DNA from: Mangifera indica
Taxonomy: Eukaryota; Streptophyta; Magnoliopsida; Sapindales; Anacardiaceae
Reading direction: 5' to 3'
DNA: 64,000 bases
Assembly: GCF_011075055.1 (NCBI RefSeq)
Contig: NC_058145.1
Span: forward strand, 15,001,894-15,065,893
The position numbers and the translations under genes are program-made. The notes under the pieces were generated by a model. That model saw only the letters and a program-made list of their open reading frames with translations, was not told the origin of the DNA and made no database searches. Positions 52,851-64,000 of this stretch are shown here, one piece after another. Every line of letters starts with the position of its first letter. Position 1 is the first letter of the stretch.

Positions 52851-54266
52851 GACAAATTTGCCTCTTTGTAAGATTAAGAGTAATATTGTATGTTATCTAA
52901 TTAAGTATTCAAATTATATGTTATAATATATTAATTAATGATCAAATCAACATTAATGACCGGAATATTAGTTAGGGACTATATTGATGGATGGTTCAAT
53001 AATTTCCAATTCCGATGAATGGGACACTTCAGTCGGACTGTCAAAATTAAACCGCGTTAAAATATCTTGGCTTCTTCGTCACGTATTGTGATGAGAAATA
53101 CTCTATTTCTGAACATCATTTTGGTTCAGATCGTTTTGGCTGGACTAAAGATTGATTTGGATAATTTTGTCAATTTTAGAGGTGAGAAATATTCGACTTC
53201 TAGATGATACTTACGGTCAAAAACGACATTGAAATACAGTGCCTGCCTGATTCTCAGGTCAATATTTTTGGCAATAAGGAAGCCCATTAAAATCAAACTG
53301 TCATGTCAGGCAGGAACCAACTACATCAAGCAAAAGAAACACTAACTGAACTCAGGATTTTGTGCAATAAAATCGAATAGAAATTCACGAACTCACCTCC
53401 CAGTAATTTATTATACCAGAAACTAGAAAGGTTGAGCTGGATGTTTATGTTTAATCTTCACAGTTTGAAAGACTCAACTTAATTATGATAGGGAAGGAGA
53501 ATGATTTGTTGGCTATCATGAATGTGCCCAACTTTACCTTATAAGTTTCAAATAGTTGACTGCATGCCCAAAAAAAATTAGGGTTAGATTTAAATTGATC
53601 TTATTCGAACAAGTTTGAAACAAACTTGAGTATGAGAGTTCATATTATTAGTGACAAAATTACAAATAACTTAATCAATGTTATGACGGTTCTTTGATTA
53701 AGGCTTATGCTAATATGCTTATGAATAAAAAAATAATAAAACTTTTTATATATATAATGAATACAAATTTATATATAAACAATGATATATTATTATATAA
53801 TTAGATATTATTTTATTTTTAATTCAAAATTATTTATTCATATGATGATATATTATCGTTTATATATAAGTTTTTTCTCATTATTGTATGTATAGTATTA
53901 TTAGTAAAAAAATATTAAAATTATACTTATGAATTGAAAGGTTTATATTATGGACCATTCCACATAATTGCGATTCCTATGAGGCGGCTCTCTGGAATTT
54001 AGTTTGCGGAAAAAGTCTAACGATAAAGATTGATGTATTTTATGATGAAAGCAAAATCCATGATAAATATTTTTCGTTTGTCATTGGTCATATCGTTGAT
54101 TCATCTTTCAAAGTTAACTTTCAAAAAGCCTTTAATTTTGCAAGTTAGTATAGCAGATTTTTTTTTTCTACATGAGATTCCACTCGTGTGCCACGGTCCT
54201 TGTCTTTTGTTTTATGGTTGAGGACAATAGTCAAATTATGTATTGTATTATTTATTGAGATCTTAA
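52851..54266. other. AT-rich spacer
   Basis: No exon recognised. A minor less AT-rich patch at 53200-53560 lacks an open reading frame. It contains one AT-repeat copy near 53.8 kb. Confidence 0.5.
53755..53880. repeat. AT-rich dispersed repeat, copy f
   Basis: The best copy of the family: gatatattattatataatt, agatattattttattttt, aattcaaaattatttattca, then tatgatgatatattatc, with palindromic outer parts (tttatatataaac ... gtttatatataag). Confidence 0.55.
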
Positions 54267-54276
54267 TTTTTTATAT

Positions 54277-54939
54277 GGGCCAAAAGATTGTTTTTTATCC
54301 AAGTTTTGATGTATTTTTAAAATTATATCTGTAAAATTTAAAAAACTTAAAGTTTTATTTATAAATTAATTTTCGTTTAAAATCTCAATTAAGATTAAAC
54401 TTAAAATTGTCATTTAACAAAAAAATTTAAAAAATTAAAGTTTTATTAAATTTGTTCTTATTAGTTTAAAAATCTCACAATTCCTCTATATCCAAAGTTT
54501 AAAAAAACAATATTTCTTCCTTAGGTTTGCAAACTATTGTAAAATACGACAAAGTTCGCTATCTCAAACCGTATTGGCTCTCCCTTTTGACCTTTTTTTT
54601 TTTTGTCGATCAAATTTCAACCATCAACAAAACTGATTTCTTTAATGAAAACAAAATCGTCTTTATTAAAGTGTCTTTGTCTTTGTCGGAGATGACAAAC
54701 TTTATAGTTCTCAGCGACGGTTTGCAAACCCTAGAAGGGGAATTTTTATTTTTCAAACTGAGTTGGGCAAAGAAAAAACTTTAAGTTTTTAATTTTTTTT
54801 ATTAAATAGCGATTTTAACCTTTATCTTAACTAAAATTTTAAATAGAAATTGGCTCATAGGTGTAATTTTGAACTTTTCAAACCCCACATAAATAATTTT
54901 GAGAATGCATTAAAATTTGGGTGGGAAGCAGTCTTGGCC
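54277..54939. mobile_element. Old foldback Mutator-like element (663 bp)
   Basis: Left end GGGCCAAAAGATTG, right end in complement GGCCAAGACTGCTTCCCACC. The flanks carry a perfect 10-bp duplication, ttttttatat, at 54267-54276 and 54940-54949. The arms pair over much of their length, and internal words match the elements at 23205 and 46429. No transposase. The right duplication overlaps the stop codon of a coding relic. Confidence 0.82.
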
Positions 54940-54948
54940 TTTTTTATA

Positions 54949-55290
54949 TTATATATCTAGCGTGTAGATTGCAGAAACAACATGCTCCATGTGTTGGTCA
55001 TCTCGAACTAATGTTTTTGGCTGCTGTACAATTCCAATCTTGAAGATAATTCCATCCTGTAGATTTTCATTTACCTCAGAATTATCAAGCTCCACATCAG
55101 CCCCTTTATCAGTTTCTGGAATTACTAAAGATAACAACACGGTAGCTCAATTATTAACTGAAACTTGTGTTTGTCACAAGCTTACCAAGGGAATTCTACT
55201 TAGAAGAAGTCTTAAATTGGCCTGTATAGCTGCTTGTACCTTTTCCATGGACAAGCTCAACGACGAAATTCAATAAGATGATACTATTTG
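54949..55290 (-). pseudogene. Unidentified coding relic
   Basis: The minus strand has an acidic open segment of about 58 codons ending at 54949 (…PETDKGADVELDNSEVNEN…, then KIGIVQQPKTLVRDD and EHVVSAIYTLDI). Upstream in the first 210-bp repeat unit is a helical-looking piece, MEKVQAAIQANLRLLLSRIP, in another frame. Both look like real protein, not random translation, but in-frame stops separate them. I do not recognise the family. The second half of the relic's upstream part is duplicated in the next 210-bp unit. It may be the 3' end of a dead gene. Confidence 0.4.
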
Positions 55291-55620
55291 GTTATTGAGT
55301 TGTAAATTGGTAATTCAAATCCAAATCATATATTTGAATAATAAATTTGAACAAATTTTGAATTAAATTATTTTTCATTCAAATTAAATTGGAGTTGTCT
55401 GTAATTTTAATAGAAGAAATCTTAAATTGGCCTGTATAGCTGCTTGTACCTTTTCCATGGACAAGCTCACCGACGAAATTCAATAAGATGATATTATTTG
55501 GTTATTGAGTTGTAAATTGGTAATACAAATCCAAATCATATATTTGAATAATAAATTTGAACAAATTTTGATTTAAATTATTTTTCATTCAAATTAAATT
55601 GGAGTTGTCTGTAATTTTAA
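55201..55620. repeat. Tandem duplication of exactly 210 bp
   Basis: Units 55201-55410 and 55411-55620 both run from tagaagaa.tcttaaattgg to gttgtctgtaattttaa and differ at only a few positions (for example agctcaacgac against agctcaccgac). Each unit contains part of the coding relic. The high identity implies a recent duplication. Confidence 0.95.
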
Positions 55621-56150
55621 TTCATCAAATCTGATAGAGACAAACTGGAGTTAAAGAATATTTGAGCTCACTCAGTTTAAATCACTTTTTAATATCTATT
55701 TTCAATTTGAAGTGTGGAGGTGTAAATTTCCTAGAAAATTGAAGTGTTTGGCTGATGCTGTTCGTATTTTCGCCTGTTCTTTTACAAAATTTGTAGGCTT
55801 AAGCAGAAGAAAATTCTTCTGTCAAGCGAATCAAATGTTGGATTTAGGGCCTCCAGCCGAAAGGTAGAAACATTTCTTCCTTAGATGGTTTTAAATAAAA
55901 TTGCTCTGCTTCAAGATTTTACGCTTTCCTGGGTGAGATTTGGCTCTTATCTTGCAACAAGACTTGATTAACGACAATTTTATCTCAATTATTTTCAGAA
56001 CAAATTACATACTTGCAGACTAATTTTGATATAAGATATAAAAAAGACGATAATTACCATCTGAAAAAATTAAGACAACAACATAATTGAACTACTTCAA
56101 CGTCCATTATTATCCAACACGAAACATAACTTTGAATCCTGTCGAAAAGA
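55621..56150. other. Spacer before the B3 relic
   Basis: No exon or transposon terminus recognised in about 530 bases of moderately AT-rich sequence. Confidence 0.45.
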
Positions 56151-56870
56151 TCAGAGTCGCACCAATCTTCCAGGTTGCGGTTGGTTGGTTTTCTTATCCA
56201 CCACCTTCTTAATCCAACCCACAATCAAATTATAAATGAATGTTGATCCCATTTCCCACTTCTTCAATTCCAGTTCAACGATTTCTGTAGATGGTGTAAC
56301 CAGATTAACCTTTATTCCTTCCTTGTCATCAAGAGTCTTCATCTCTTTTTCTTCAACGAAGTTATAATTTCTCATTTGCTTCTTCGATATCGAGGATTGA
56401 TTATTTACCCTGACTACGTTTTTTTGTGTCAATCTTTTTTGTATAACAAACATAGTTTTCATACCATTCATTTCTTCGATAATCCTTTTAGAATTTTCTG
56501 ACGTCATTGATTCTGCTTCTAGCTCCAAATCTTGTTTTGGCCTTCTGATAATTTTTCTTTTTTTTTTTTTTGAACTTCTATTTTCCTCTTTTTCTTCCAA
56601 CCTGCTCGTAATGCAACTACTAATGTTCGATGTTACAGGCTCTTCTTTAGATAAGCTTCGACTAAGTTGAATTAAAGATTCAGCAACCTCCTTTTCTTCT
56701 TATACAATCTGCTGCATTGACGGACTGAATTCCACCATAATTTTTGTTCTTAAATTAACTCTTCTATCTTTCGGTCAAACTCTAACGCTTTCTTGGACTT
56801 CACGCAACTGTGAGAATTCTTTCTGTGAGCAATGTTTCATATTCTGATTCATCCCTCGTAATTTGTCTAA
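56151..56870 (-). pseudogene. B3 DNA-binding domain protein relic (DUF313/REM-like group)
   Basis: A minus-strand frame ends at the TGA at 56151. Its last 100 residues read as a B3 domain: FVIQKRLTQKNVVRVNN, then an ISKKQ segment, then GIKVNLVTPSTEIVELELKK, WEMGSTFIYNLIVGWIKKVV. Compare the plant consensus QKRLT-TDV ... L-KW-MGKS--Y-L--GW. A basic Lys-rich stretch precedes it. The same frame can be followed upstream but has in-frame stops at 56700-56702 and 56775-56777. The first ATG after the last stop would remove the basic region, and the apparent start at 56600 is a TTG. Such genes encode putative transcription factors of a fast-evolving plant family. Most likely dead; a short B3-only product cannot be excluded. 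Confidence 0.7.
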
Positions 56871-57381
56871 TCTCTTTCACGATTTTCGTGAAAGAATAAG
56901 CAGGTTTGGAAATTATCCGTTCACCTAGACTACACATTTTTGGATAAATTGTCTGTGTAATTTCTCAAGCTTGGAAGAGGGAACACACCACTCACAACCA
57001 TAAAAAAGCCAACACAAGAACTCTCTAAACCCCAAGAAGAAGTTAGAAGATCAAATCAGTGTAAAAACCTTAAACCATATGAAAGATGCGAGACTGTAAA
57101 TAGCCAATGTTCTCAATTTATAATGTGTAGTCCAAATGTTGTCCCAGTTGGGATTCCTATTTTGATAGGAAATATGCTTCCTGATTTGAAATTAATTAAC
57201 CCTGAGTGGATAGATTTGCGTTTCAGCGGTTTCCTAATCTCTTCTAAATATTTAATTTGCATCAAAGGATGTTTCTTAATTCCTTGTAAATCAGTACATC
57301 TAAATGACGATATCCTCATAACGACAAGATTGAAGGAGTGGCGGTAGTACCATCTCATACTCCATCTTCGCCGAGGTGGAC
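56871..57381. other. Spacer between the B3 relic and the nitrilase relic
   Basis: No convincing exon. A minus-strand stretch near 56830-56990 (KIVKEIRQITRDESEYETLL) reads protein-like in a different frame from the B3 relic and may be more of that dead gene after a frameshift. Confidence 0.4.
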
Positions 57382-59373
57382 ATGGTTGCCGGCTCTTTCG
57401 TAGCCACCTTCCGTGCCACCGTCGTCCAGGCTTGCATCATCTTCTACGAAACTCCCGCCACTCTAGCTAAGGCCGAGAGGTTGTTGGCTGAAGCAGCCGG
57501 CCACGGGGCCCAATTGGTGATCTTTCCAGAAGCTTTCATTGGTGGGTATCCTCGCGGTTGGCAGCTATGGCGGGTAAGTGTAAGGTAAATTTAGTAATGG
57601 GTGTAATAGAGAGAGATGGGTAAACACTGTATTGCACTGTTTAATGCTTTGATTGTCAAGGTCGTTTCCTGGAGAAACATTGAAAAGTTATGCCGACAGC
57701 ATTGGAGCATATAATTTGGGGATTTGGAGAGGGATCAACAATTCCATTACTTTGATACTCCAATTGGAAAAATAGGCACTGCCATATGCTGGGAGAATAG
57801 AATGCCACTTCTTGGGACAGCAATGTATGCTAAAGGTTAGTCATTTAATTATGTTAACGCGTACAATTTACCTTGACTAGAACCACTTGCACTTTCGCAA
57901 AATGCCTGGTTTATTTTCTTGATTCCCATCTAGTTGGAACTTATGTGATGTTAATTTTCTTTGTCTTTGTCTTCTATTCCTTTTTTATATTTGTTTGGGT
58001 GGAAAGAAGGTATTACAGACTTTGACATGTGAGAACTTCATAATGGTGTTGACTGAAAATTAGAGGATGAATATCTTCAAATCATTTTTCTTTTGTGTTT
58101 AGTTTTTCTATCCATTTATATGGTAGCATTGTTTCTCTTTGGAGATTTTTTTCCTGCTTTCATTCGTTTTCCTTCTGCGAATAGGTGATAAATTATGGAC
58201 TAATACCTTACTTTTCAAGTTTACCAGTTGCAGGCATTTAAATATGTTGTTCACCTACAGCAGATTCCAGAGATGTATGGCAAGCTTCAATGACCCGCAT
58301 CGCTATTGAGGGTGGATGTTTCGTTCTGTCAAAGAAAAGATTACCCTCCTCCTTCGGAATATATATTTTCAGGCACAAAAGAGGAACTTACATTAAATTC
58401 TGTTGTCTGTTGTGGAGGTAGTGTTACAATATCACCATCTGGAACCGTACTGGCAATGCCTAACTATGATGGAGAGGCACTCATCTCAGCAGGTCTAGGT
58501 GCATCATTGTCTTCTCCAGTTTCTCTCTTGGATCTCTGCTGAATCTTAGTACTTTCTCGACATGTTGTTCAATGAAGCAGGATAAAGTACTTTGTTTCTG
58601 AGTACAGCTTGATGTAATAGTTCCAAATTAATTTTATGGACAGTAATTAAACCATAAGAATATGCTAAATTGCCTATCAAGAATGCAAGGTTTGTTGGAA
58701 ATAGACCCCAATAATGTGTAGAGTTATTTTGTTGCTGCACCTGTTGTTCATGTATTATCTGAAATTTAGTTATGACTTTGCCGTGTCATATTCCATAATG
58801 GCATCATATTGGCTTGACCAACTTCGGAAATCTTCCCTCAATTAAATGTTATATTGACAAAATTATTCTCAGGAATATAATTTTAGAAACATTTGCATTT
58901 TTCATTGAGTCTTTTTAAATTATTTGAACAGATGATAGACCTGCATTTAGTAGATAATATTTAGTAAGTGTCTAAACAATTATTTGAATTAAGCGGCCGT
59001 AGGGAAAATCATTCTCAGATTGACTTTCATTAGAAAATAGAAAGACAGTAGAGTTTTCCAAAGTGCTTTGTCCTCCAAGCTTGGTCCGAGCTAGTAACCT
59101 GTCTGGAAACTTTATCTTTCTCTGTTTTGATATTTTATTTTATTGTTTACTTCCTTTGGCCACAGATAAGCTCTGTTTTGAACTTGGAAATCTGGTTTTG
59201 ATAATAGTCAATAATTCCCAGATCTTGGTGAAATAATGAGGGCAAAGTTTGATTTCGATGTGGTTGGGCACTATTCAAGACCGGAGGTCTTTAGCTTGAC
59301 TGTGAGGGATCATCCTGCAGCCCCGGTTCCTTTTAGATCAGCATCTGTCAAAACAGAAGGCTCCCAAAAATAG
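57382..59373 (+). pseudogene. NIT4: Nitrilase 4 (beta-cyanoalanine nitrilase) pseudogene
   Basis: Pieces match NIT4 in order. An ATG at 57382 leads into ATVVQA and [12 protein letters not shown] with the catalytic Glu. 57663-57836 carries [15 protein letters not shown] and AICWENRMP with the catalytic Cys. 58234-58540 carries [15 protein letters not shown] and [10 protein letters not shown]. The last exon near 59220-59373 carries [20 protein letters not shown]. Lesions: roughly 90 residues after PRG are missing, there is a one-base frameshift near 57747-57753, an in-frame TAA at 58239-58241, and a small deletion with frame change near 58325. Functional NIT4 hydrolyses beta-cyanoalanine in cyanide detoxification. 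This copy cannot. Its position beside the coiled-coil gene matches the Arabidopsis NIT4 locus, so it may be the ancestral copy decaying in place. Confidence 0.9.
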
Positions 59374-60616
59374 CTGGATCCAGCAAATTTTGAGTTATGG
59401 CCTCTTTACTAATAAACAGATGGATGCTGGTTGTAACACCATCTTCATTACTGAGGTCAGCTGTATAATCATTGATGCATATATCAGTTAGCAGTGGGCA
59501 TCTTGTTAACTGTTCTGTTATCCTTTTGAATATATGCAAGTCCTTTTCCTCATTCAGTTTCATATCATTAAAAAATTCTGGCAATTACCTTCTGATAGGG
59601 GCTTTCCTTTTGTGTCATTGTGTGGCCGCAACTGAAAAATTTTTTTTATCTTTCTTTTGAAATTGAAAGGTAATGCATTCACTCATCACTTGATTTATGC
59701 GGTTCAATCAAGTGATGAGTCTTGAATATCTACCAAAATTGGAGGAATAAATAACTTACAGAAAGCTAAAATAATGAGGGGGCCCTGGGAAGTGGCTCAG
59801 GCAGATAAATTCACATTGGAAATTGATCATCTCATCACATAGATGTAGGACTGTCATAAACAGTATTGATGTCAATTAAATTTATTATCAGATAGCATGA
59901 TGTGAACACAGGGCAATTGAGGCAAATGTAAAACTAACCCCAGCAGCAGCAGCAATTTATTTGTCAGGATAAGTAGTTGAGGATCCTTTTGAGAAAGAAA
60001 ACGACAAGTTTAATTTAACTACGCAGAAGAAGCTAAAATCACATTAATTCGGCTGCCTTTTTAACATGGAAATTTAGACTAGAATCACATGCTTGACGGT
60101 GGATGTCTCTCAATTATATCAAATCATTGAAACTTGTGGACAAATTTTATTGGAATTGAGAATTATTTTTAGGATCCATGTTAGGGTTAACATTATTTGT
60201 CACCTCCCTTGTCATTAGAGAATCTTTTCTCACATTCAACACTTAATTTAATCAAAATCCAATAGAAATTCTCATACAAATAATGGGTAATTATATTTTG
60301 GATGAAAACAACCCTCAAAGTTGCCTCTTTTAATAATTTAAGTGACAAAAGAGTTGAATTCCAAATATGTAAGTAAAGAGTTTAAATCTCCTTTGACAAC
60401 ATTTTCCTAATACTTCTACAGAAAGCAAAACAAAAATAAATACATACTTCAAAACTTGAGAACTTGGCAAAAGCTCTGTAGTAGGTTTAGCAGAACTTAT
60501 AGCTTTGGAAATCACTATATTTACATCTTGCTTACATATTCATCAACACAAAGGGAATTGCAATTTGCAAAACAAGCACAAGTTAAAACAAGGATCAAAA
60601 ATAGATATTTTGGTCT
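59374..60616. other. Spacer between the nitrilase relic and the coiled-coil gene
   Basis: No exon recognised. The first part would be the former 3' region of the nitrilase gene, and the last few hundred bases the 3' untranslated region of the minus-strand coiled-coil gene. Confidence 0.5.
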
Positions 60617-62799
60617 TCAGCTTGTTGAAATCCTGCATTCAGTTGTTGAGGATTCCACTAGCTTGCGATTCAAGGCATCACCCTGACTTCCCAGAACTTC
60701 AATTCCAGGATCCTGCTGAGGCAAGGATTGGCCCCATTGGTGCGTTGGACTTGCAAAGTTTTGAAATGATGCCACCTTGGAATCGGATAAAATATGGTCT
60801 CGAAGACTTTTGATTGATCGGTATCTCTTGATTTCATCCGTAAGTTCTTGTGTTTGAGTCTGCGAAACAATCTCTGCTAATTTTTCCCTGTCAAGTTCAT
60901 CTGAATGTTCTTTGTAGCTCCAATCTTTATCATTAGAAGTTCCTCTTTCCAGGCAAATGCTTCCCCATTGAATTTTCTCAATAGATTTTCTCCCTTTAAA
61001 TCCTTTATCAACTGAGACTCTCTTTGCATCATCTTGAGTATCATTACCATAAACATAACTCCACTTATAGCTCCAGCTACTATTATCCATGTTTAATTCA
61101 ATGGAATGAAGATCACTATCAGCTGAGTCATCTTCCTCGTCCTCATTTCCATCGTCCACTTCTCCTTCATACCCCTTTATCTCTGTATTTTCACAAGAAC
61201 CAAACTGAATTTTCTTCAAATAAGCTTCAAGACCCTTGATTCTCTTGAAATTCGGAGACATTTCTCCATTTTCTTCTCCTTTTTTGGTTCTCAAGTAAGC
61301 CTCAAGCTCATTTCTTAGCCTTTCCACAGCTGCATTTTTCTCCTCAAAATGGTACTTAGCTTCTGAGAGTTTCATCTGGACTCTCTCCTCACGCAGAACA
61401 TCAGCGAGTTGAAGCATCTCCCTCTCCTTTTCAACCTCTTCTCGAGCTTTAACTGACTCTCTCTTTAGTTCTTCAACCTCAGCTCTGTCTTCTCCAATGC
61501 CTCTTGCTAACTCATCGTAAACTTGTTCCAATATCTCTTTCGCCCTCTTCTCACTCTCTAGCTCTTTCATTGCATTTGACAGCAATGCTTTTGTCTCTGC
61601 TAATTCTTTTCCAAGTTTCTTGTTTAATCTCTCTGTTTGTCTCCTAAGCTTATTCTCTACCTGAAGCTCTTCTGCAATGCAAGCTATGGCATTGCGAATC
61701 CTGTCTCGTTCCTTCCTTTTCCAAGCTGCCTTTTCTTCTGCAAAATGCTTCATTAAGCACTCAACTTCAGTGTGATTAAACCACTGCTCTTTGATCAAAT
61801 GATCAACTTGAGCACGAGCCCGATCAAGTTCAGCCCGTACAGCTGAGACAAGAGATATGCTCAGAGAATTCTCTTCTTCAAGACCCCTAACACGATTCAG
61901 AACTTTCAAAAGCTCTTTTGATGCATCTAGGCCATCATTAACATCCTTCAAACGGTTTTTAATTCCAATTATAGATCCAGCATGACTCTTGCCTCGTGAG
62001 TAAGCCTCTATCTGCATTTTATTCTATAAGATCATTACAATTCTTGGTTTTCTATAATTTTCATACTTACTAATCTCTCTAAAAAAATAAATAAATTAAT
62101 TAACAATCGAAGATCTAATTGTTTTTAACAAATTGTCATGTACCTCCATAACACTGGCACTGTTCAGAGAGTCCAATGTCCTACCCAAGTCATGATCAGC
62201 AACTTGAAGCTTCTGAGAAATTACTGAAGTTCTTCTCCGACGGGCATTCCCCCTGGATCGATCCATCCCCTGCACAATTCACAAATAAACATAAATTTTC
62301 AATTCTAAACACAAATTTATATATCAAAAACTTGGACTTGATAGAATTTCACCTCTGAAATTGGACTATAGGATGGATCTGACGAGGGTGGAGGCAAAGC
62401 ACCAGACTGTGAACCTCTCAAAAGTCTCTCTTTATTTCTCAAATCGTGTTTCTCAATCTCTTTATTCCCTTTAGGTGAAGGGATTTTGTTAATTTCCCAC
62501 AAAGTGGCCGCAAGTTTTCTTGCTGAAACCGCCATTTCCTTGCCTCTACCTCCTCCCTGAGAAGCCATACCGCTATTGGGTTGTTGCTCCGCAGTCGTCA
62601 TTGCTAAAGATGGAAACTTTACGCTGGTCTTCCATGAGGGAACCGGCGTGCTCGAACCCCCTCTCTTTCCCACAAGAATTGCCCGTTTAAATCTGTACTT
62701 CTGAACCAATGAGGACGCTGAAGACGATGAACAACCCCGCTTCCTGATCTTACTTTTACCTCTACTCTTCGTCTCCGAGTTGCGGGTTTTCCATGACAT
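60617..62799 (-). CDS. Long coiled-coil protein, BRANCHLESS TRICHOME-like / At5g22310 group
   Basis: Three exons join in phase: 62353-62799, 62144-62269 and 60617-62011, giving 655 residues from the ATG at 62799. The N-terminal 150 residues are basic and Ser-rich (MSWKTRNSETKSRGKSKIRK) with a conserved LAATLWEIN box near residue 110. The second exon gives GMDRSRGNARRRRTSVISQK. About residues 230-450 form a long heptad-type coiled coil dense in Glu, Lys, Arg and Leu (for example LNKKLGKELAETKALLSNAM). An acidic patch (DDGNEDEEDDSADSD) and a Ser-rich tail follow. Arabidopsis relatives include At5g22310 (annotated trichohyalin-like), At3g11590, At5g41620 and the trichome-branching protein BLT; these are thought to be cytoskeleton-associated. 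A specific function is not established here. No disruptions. Confidence 0.9.
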
Positions 62800-64000
62800 T
62801 GCGATAACAGCAAAACAGAAAATTGAAAACTGATATTAAAGAAAAACTCTTGCAGCAAAATCTTAATCACTTAAAATTTTGAAAACCGGCAAAAGGTGGG
62901 CTCTGAAAGTGAAGAAAGAAACATGGCGAGGGTGGCAGAGGGTGGAGGATTTATGGGAGAGTTAGATGGTGGTGACCCATCAAGCAACGAAAGATTTGAA
63001 AGATGGGGGCAAGCACTTTGCTTTATGGCTACAAGTCCAAGCTTGTAGCCTTGAATTCCTCAAACAAATTAAAGTGACAATCAAAGATTCTTCTTCTTCT
63101 TCTTCTCCAGTGAATTATATTTATAAGCAGTCTAAAGATTGAAAAAGAAAAGGAAAGAGATGAAATGGAAGAAAAGAAAGTGGAGATTTGTCAAAAATGG
63201 AATGATGTTGAAATGATTTGATCAGGAGTTTGATTTGCTTTGATTCAGAAATGTTAAGAGGGAAAGTAAAAGCTATTACATTAATAATCTCATACGTAGC
63301 ATCAATGGTGGGTGTTGAGTATTGGCGTCGTCTCGGGCCGATTAAAAGAAGAAAATCGGACGTTGAGGACACGTGAGCCTTGTACCTTCAATCAGGAACT
63401 TGCAAGTGTAGATTACCGGCCACAATTTTGACTATCTTTTTTCTGTCTCCCTTCGTCTCAACTTATATTTTTAATATTTTCTCAACTACCCATTTCTTTT
63501 AAATTATCCCAAACGCCCCTTTACTTTTCAAAATTTATTCTAGCTGATGGTTTCAAATTTGATTTTTATGGAATTGATGCTGTCTCGTTGAGATACCTTT
63601 TATCTTTGTCATTTATCATTTTAATTATCTTCTGAGAGTTAGTTTCAAATTTTATTATAAACCTGATTTATTATTTTTTAGTATCAAACTCATTAATAAA
63701 TATAATTTTTTTAGATAATTAGAAGTTTTATCTATATAAATTAAAGAGTTAAACCTAAAATACAATGATTAAATCTATAATTATATATCAAATAAATTAA
63801 GTTTTATAAGGATGATAAAAACTCAATATCAATTTTTTTTTAAGTTTTAATATTTTATCAATTTTACTAATATTTAGAGTTAACAAATATAAATTTCAAT
63901 TATAAATTGAGAATAACTTTTTTATTAAATAAGCTTTATTATATTCATAAACGAATACGTTTATCTTTCAAGTAAAAATTTCTTATCAATAAATATACAA
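62800..64000 (-). promoter_or_regulatory. Leader and upstream region of the coiled-coil gene
   Basis: The part next to the start codon should hold the 5' untranslated region, including a (GAA)n run on the transcribed strand. Beyond about 63400 the sequence is plain AT-rich intergenic DNA. No other gene is visible up to the window edge. Confidence 0.45.
63088..63106. repeat. TTC/GAA trinucleotide microsatellite
   Basis: Six TTC units on the plus strand, GAA on the coding strand of the neighbouring coiled-coil gene, about 290 bases upstream of its ATG and so probably in the 5' leader or core promoter. Confidence 0.85.

Noticed and set aside
54989..55276. 95-codon plus-strand ORF
   Set aside because: Cys/Ser-rich antisense shadow; the protein-like signal is on the minus strand and the 3' part is inside a 210-bp repeat.

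Overview
This is a plant nuclear window. The genes are intron-rich with GT-AG junctions, and they include a chloroplast Mg2+ channel, a P-type PPR protein and an NPH3/RPT2-like protein. The spacers are very AT-rich and full of small non-autonomous transposons, with no plastid, bacterial or viral genes. Gene content and order point to a eudicot, probably a rosid; I cannot name the species. I rebuilt exon structures by matching splice sites, reading phase and family conservation, so coordinates for spliced genes are full CDS spans with exons listed in the evidence.

Layout. 2.0-4.2 kb: intronless mitochondrial PPR gene (MTL1 / At5g64320 type, minus). 4.7-6.8 kb: two almost identical GC-rich foldback elements on either side of a tRNA-Ser(GCT) gene. 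7.9-11.7 kb: four-exon BTB-NPH3 gene (minus). 12.4-13.3 kb: an older foldback relative. 14.9-17.7 kb: nine-exon UDP-apiose/xylose synthase (minus). 18-23 kb: AT-rich gene-poor stretch. 23.1-23.9 kb: dead PPR gene split by another foldback element. 24.2-32.3 kb: thirteen-exon MRS2-11-type Mg2+ channel (plus). 33.3-36.2 kb: SRPK-type kinase (minus, convergent with it). 37.9-43.5 kb: ten-exon A1 aspartic protease (minus). 43.9-47 kb: transposon relics. 48.1-51.4 kb: nine-exon S28 serine peptidase (minus). 51.6-55.6 kb: hAT-like and foldback elements, an unidentified exon relic and a 210-bp tandem duplication. 56.1-56.9 kb: B3-domain relic. 57.4-59.4 kb: decayed nitrilase 4 gene. 60.6-62.8 kb: three-exon coiled-coil protein of the BRANCHLESS TRICHOME-like group (minus).

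The order Mg2+ channel, SRPK, aspartic protease, S28 peptidase matches my recollection of Arabidopsis At5g22830-At5g22860. The dead nitrilase next to the coiled-coil gene matches At5g22300-At5g22310. The genes are housekeeping-type neighbours and do not form one pathway. The most unusual content is the mobile DNA: six members of one foldback, Mutator-like family (9-10 bp target duplications, termini like GGCCAAACGACTATTTCCCA), from two near-identical copies with almost perfect hairpins to strongly decayed ones. One decayed copy interrupts the PPR pseudogene, whose reading frame rejoins exactly when the insert is removed.
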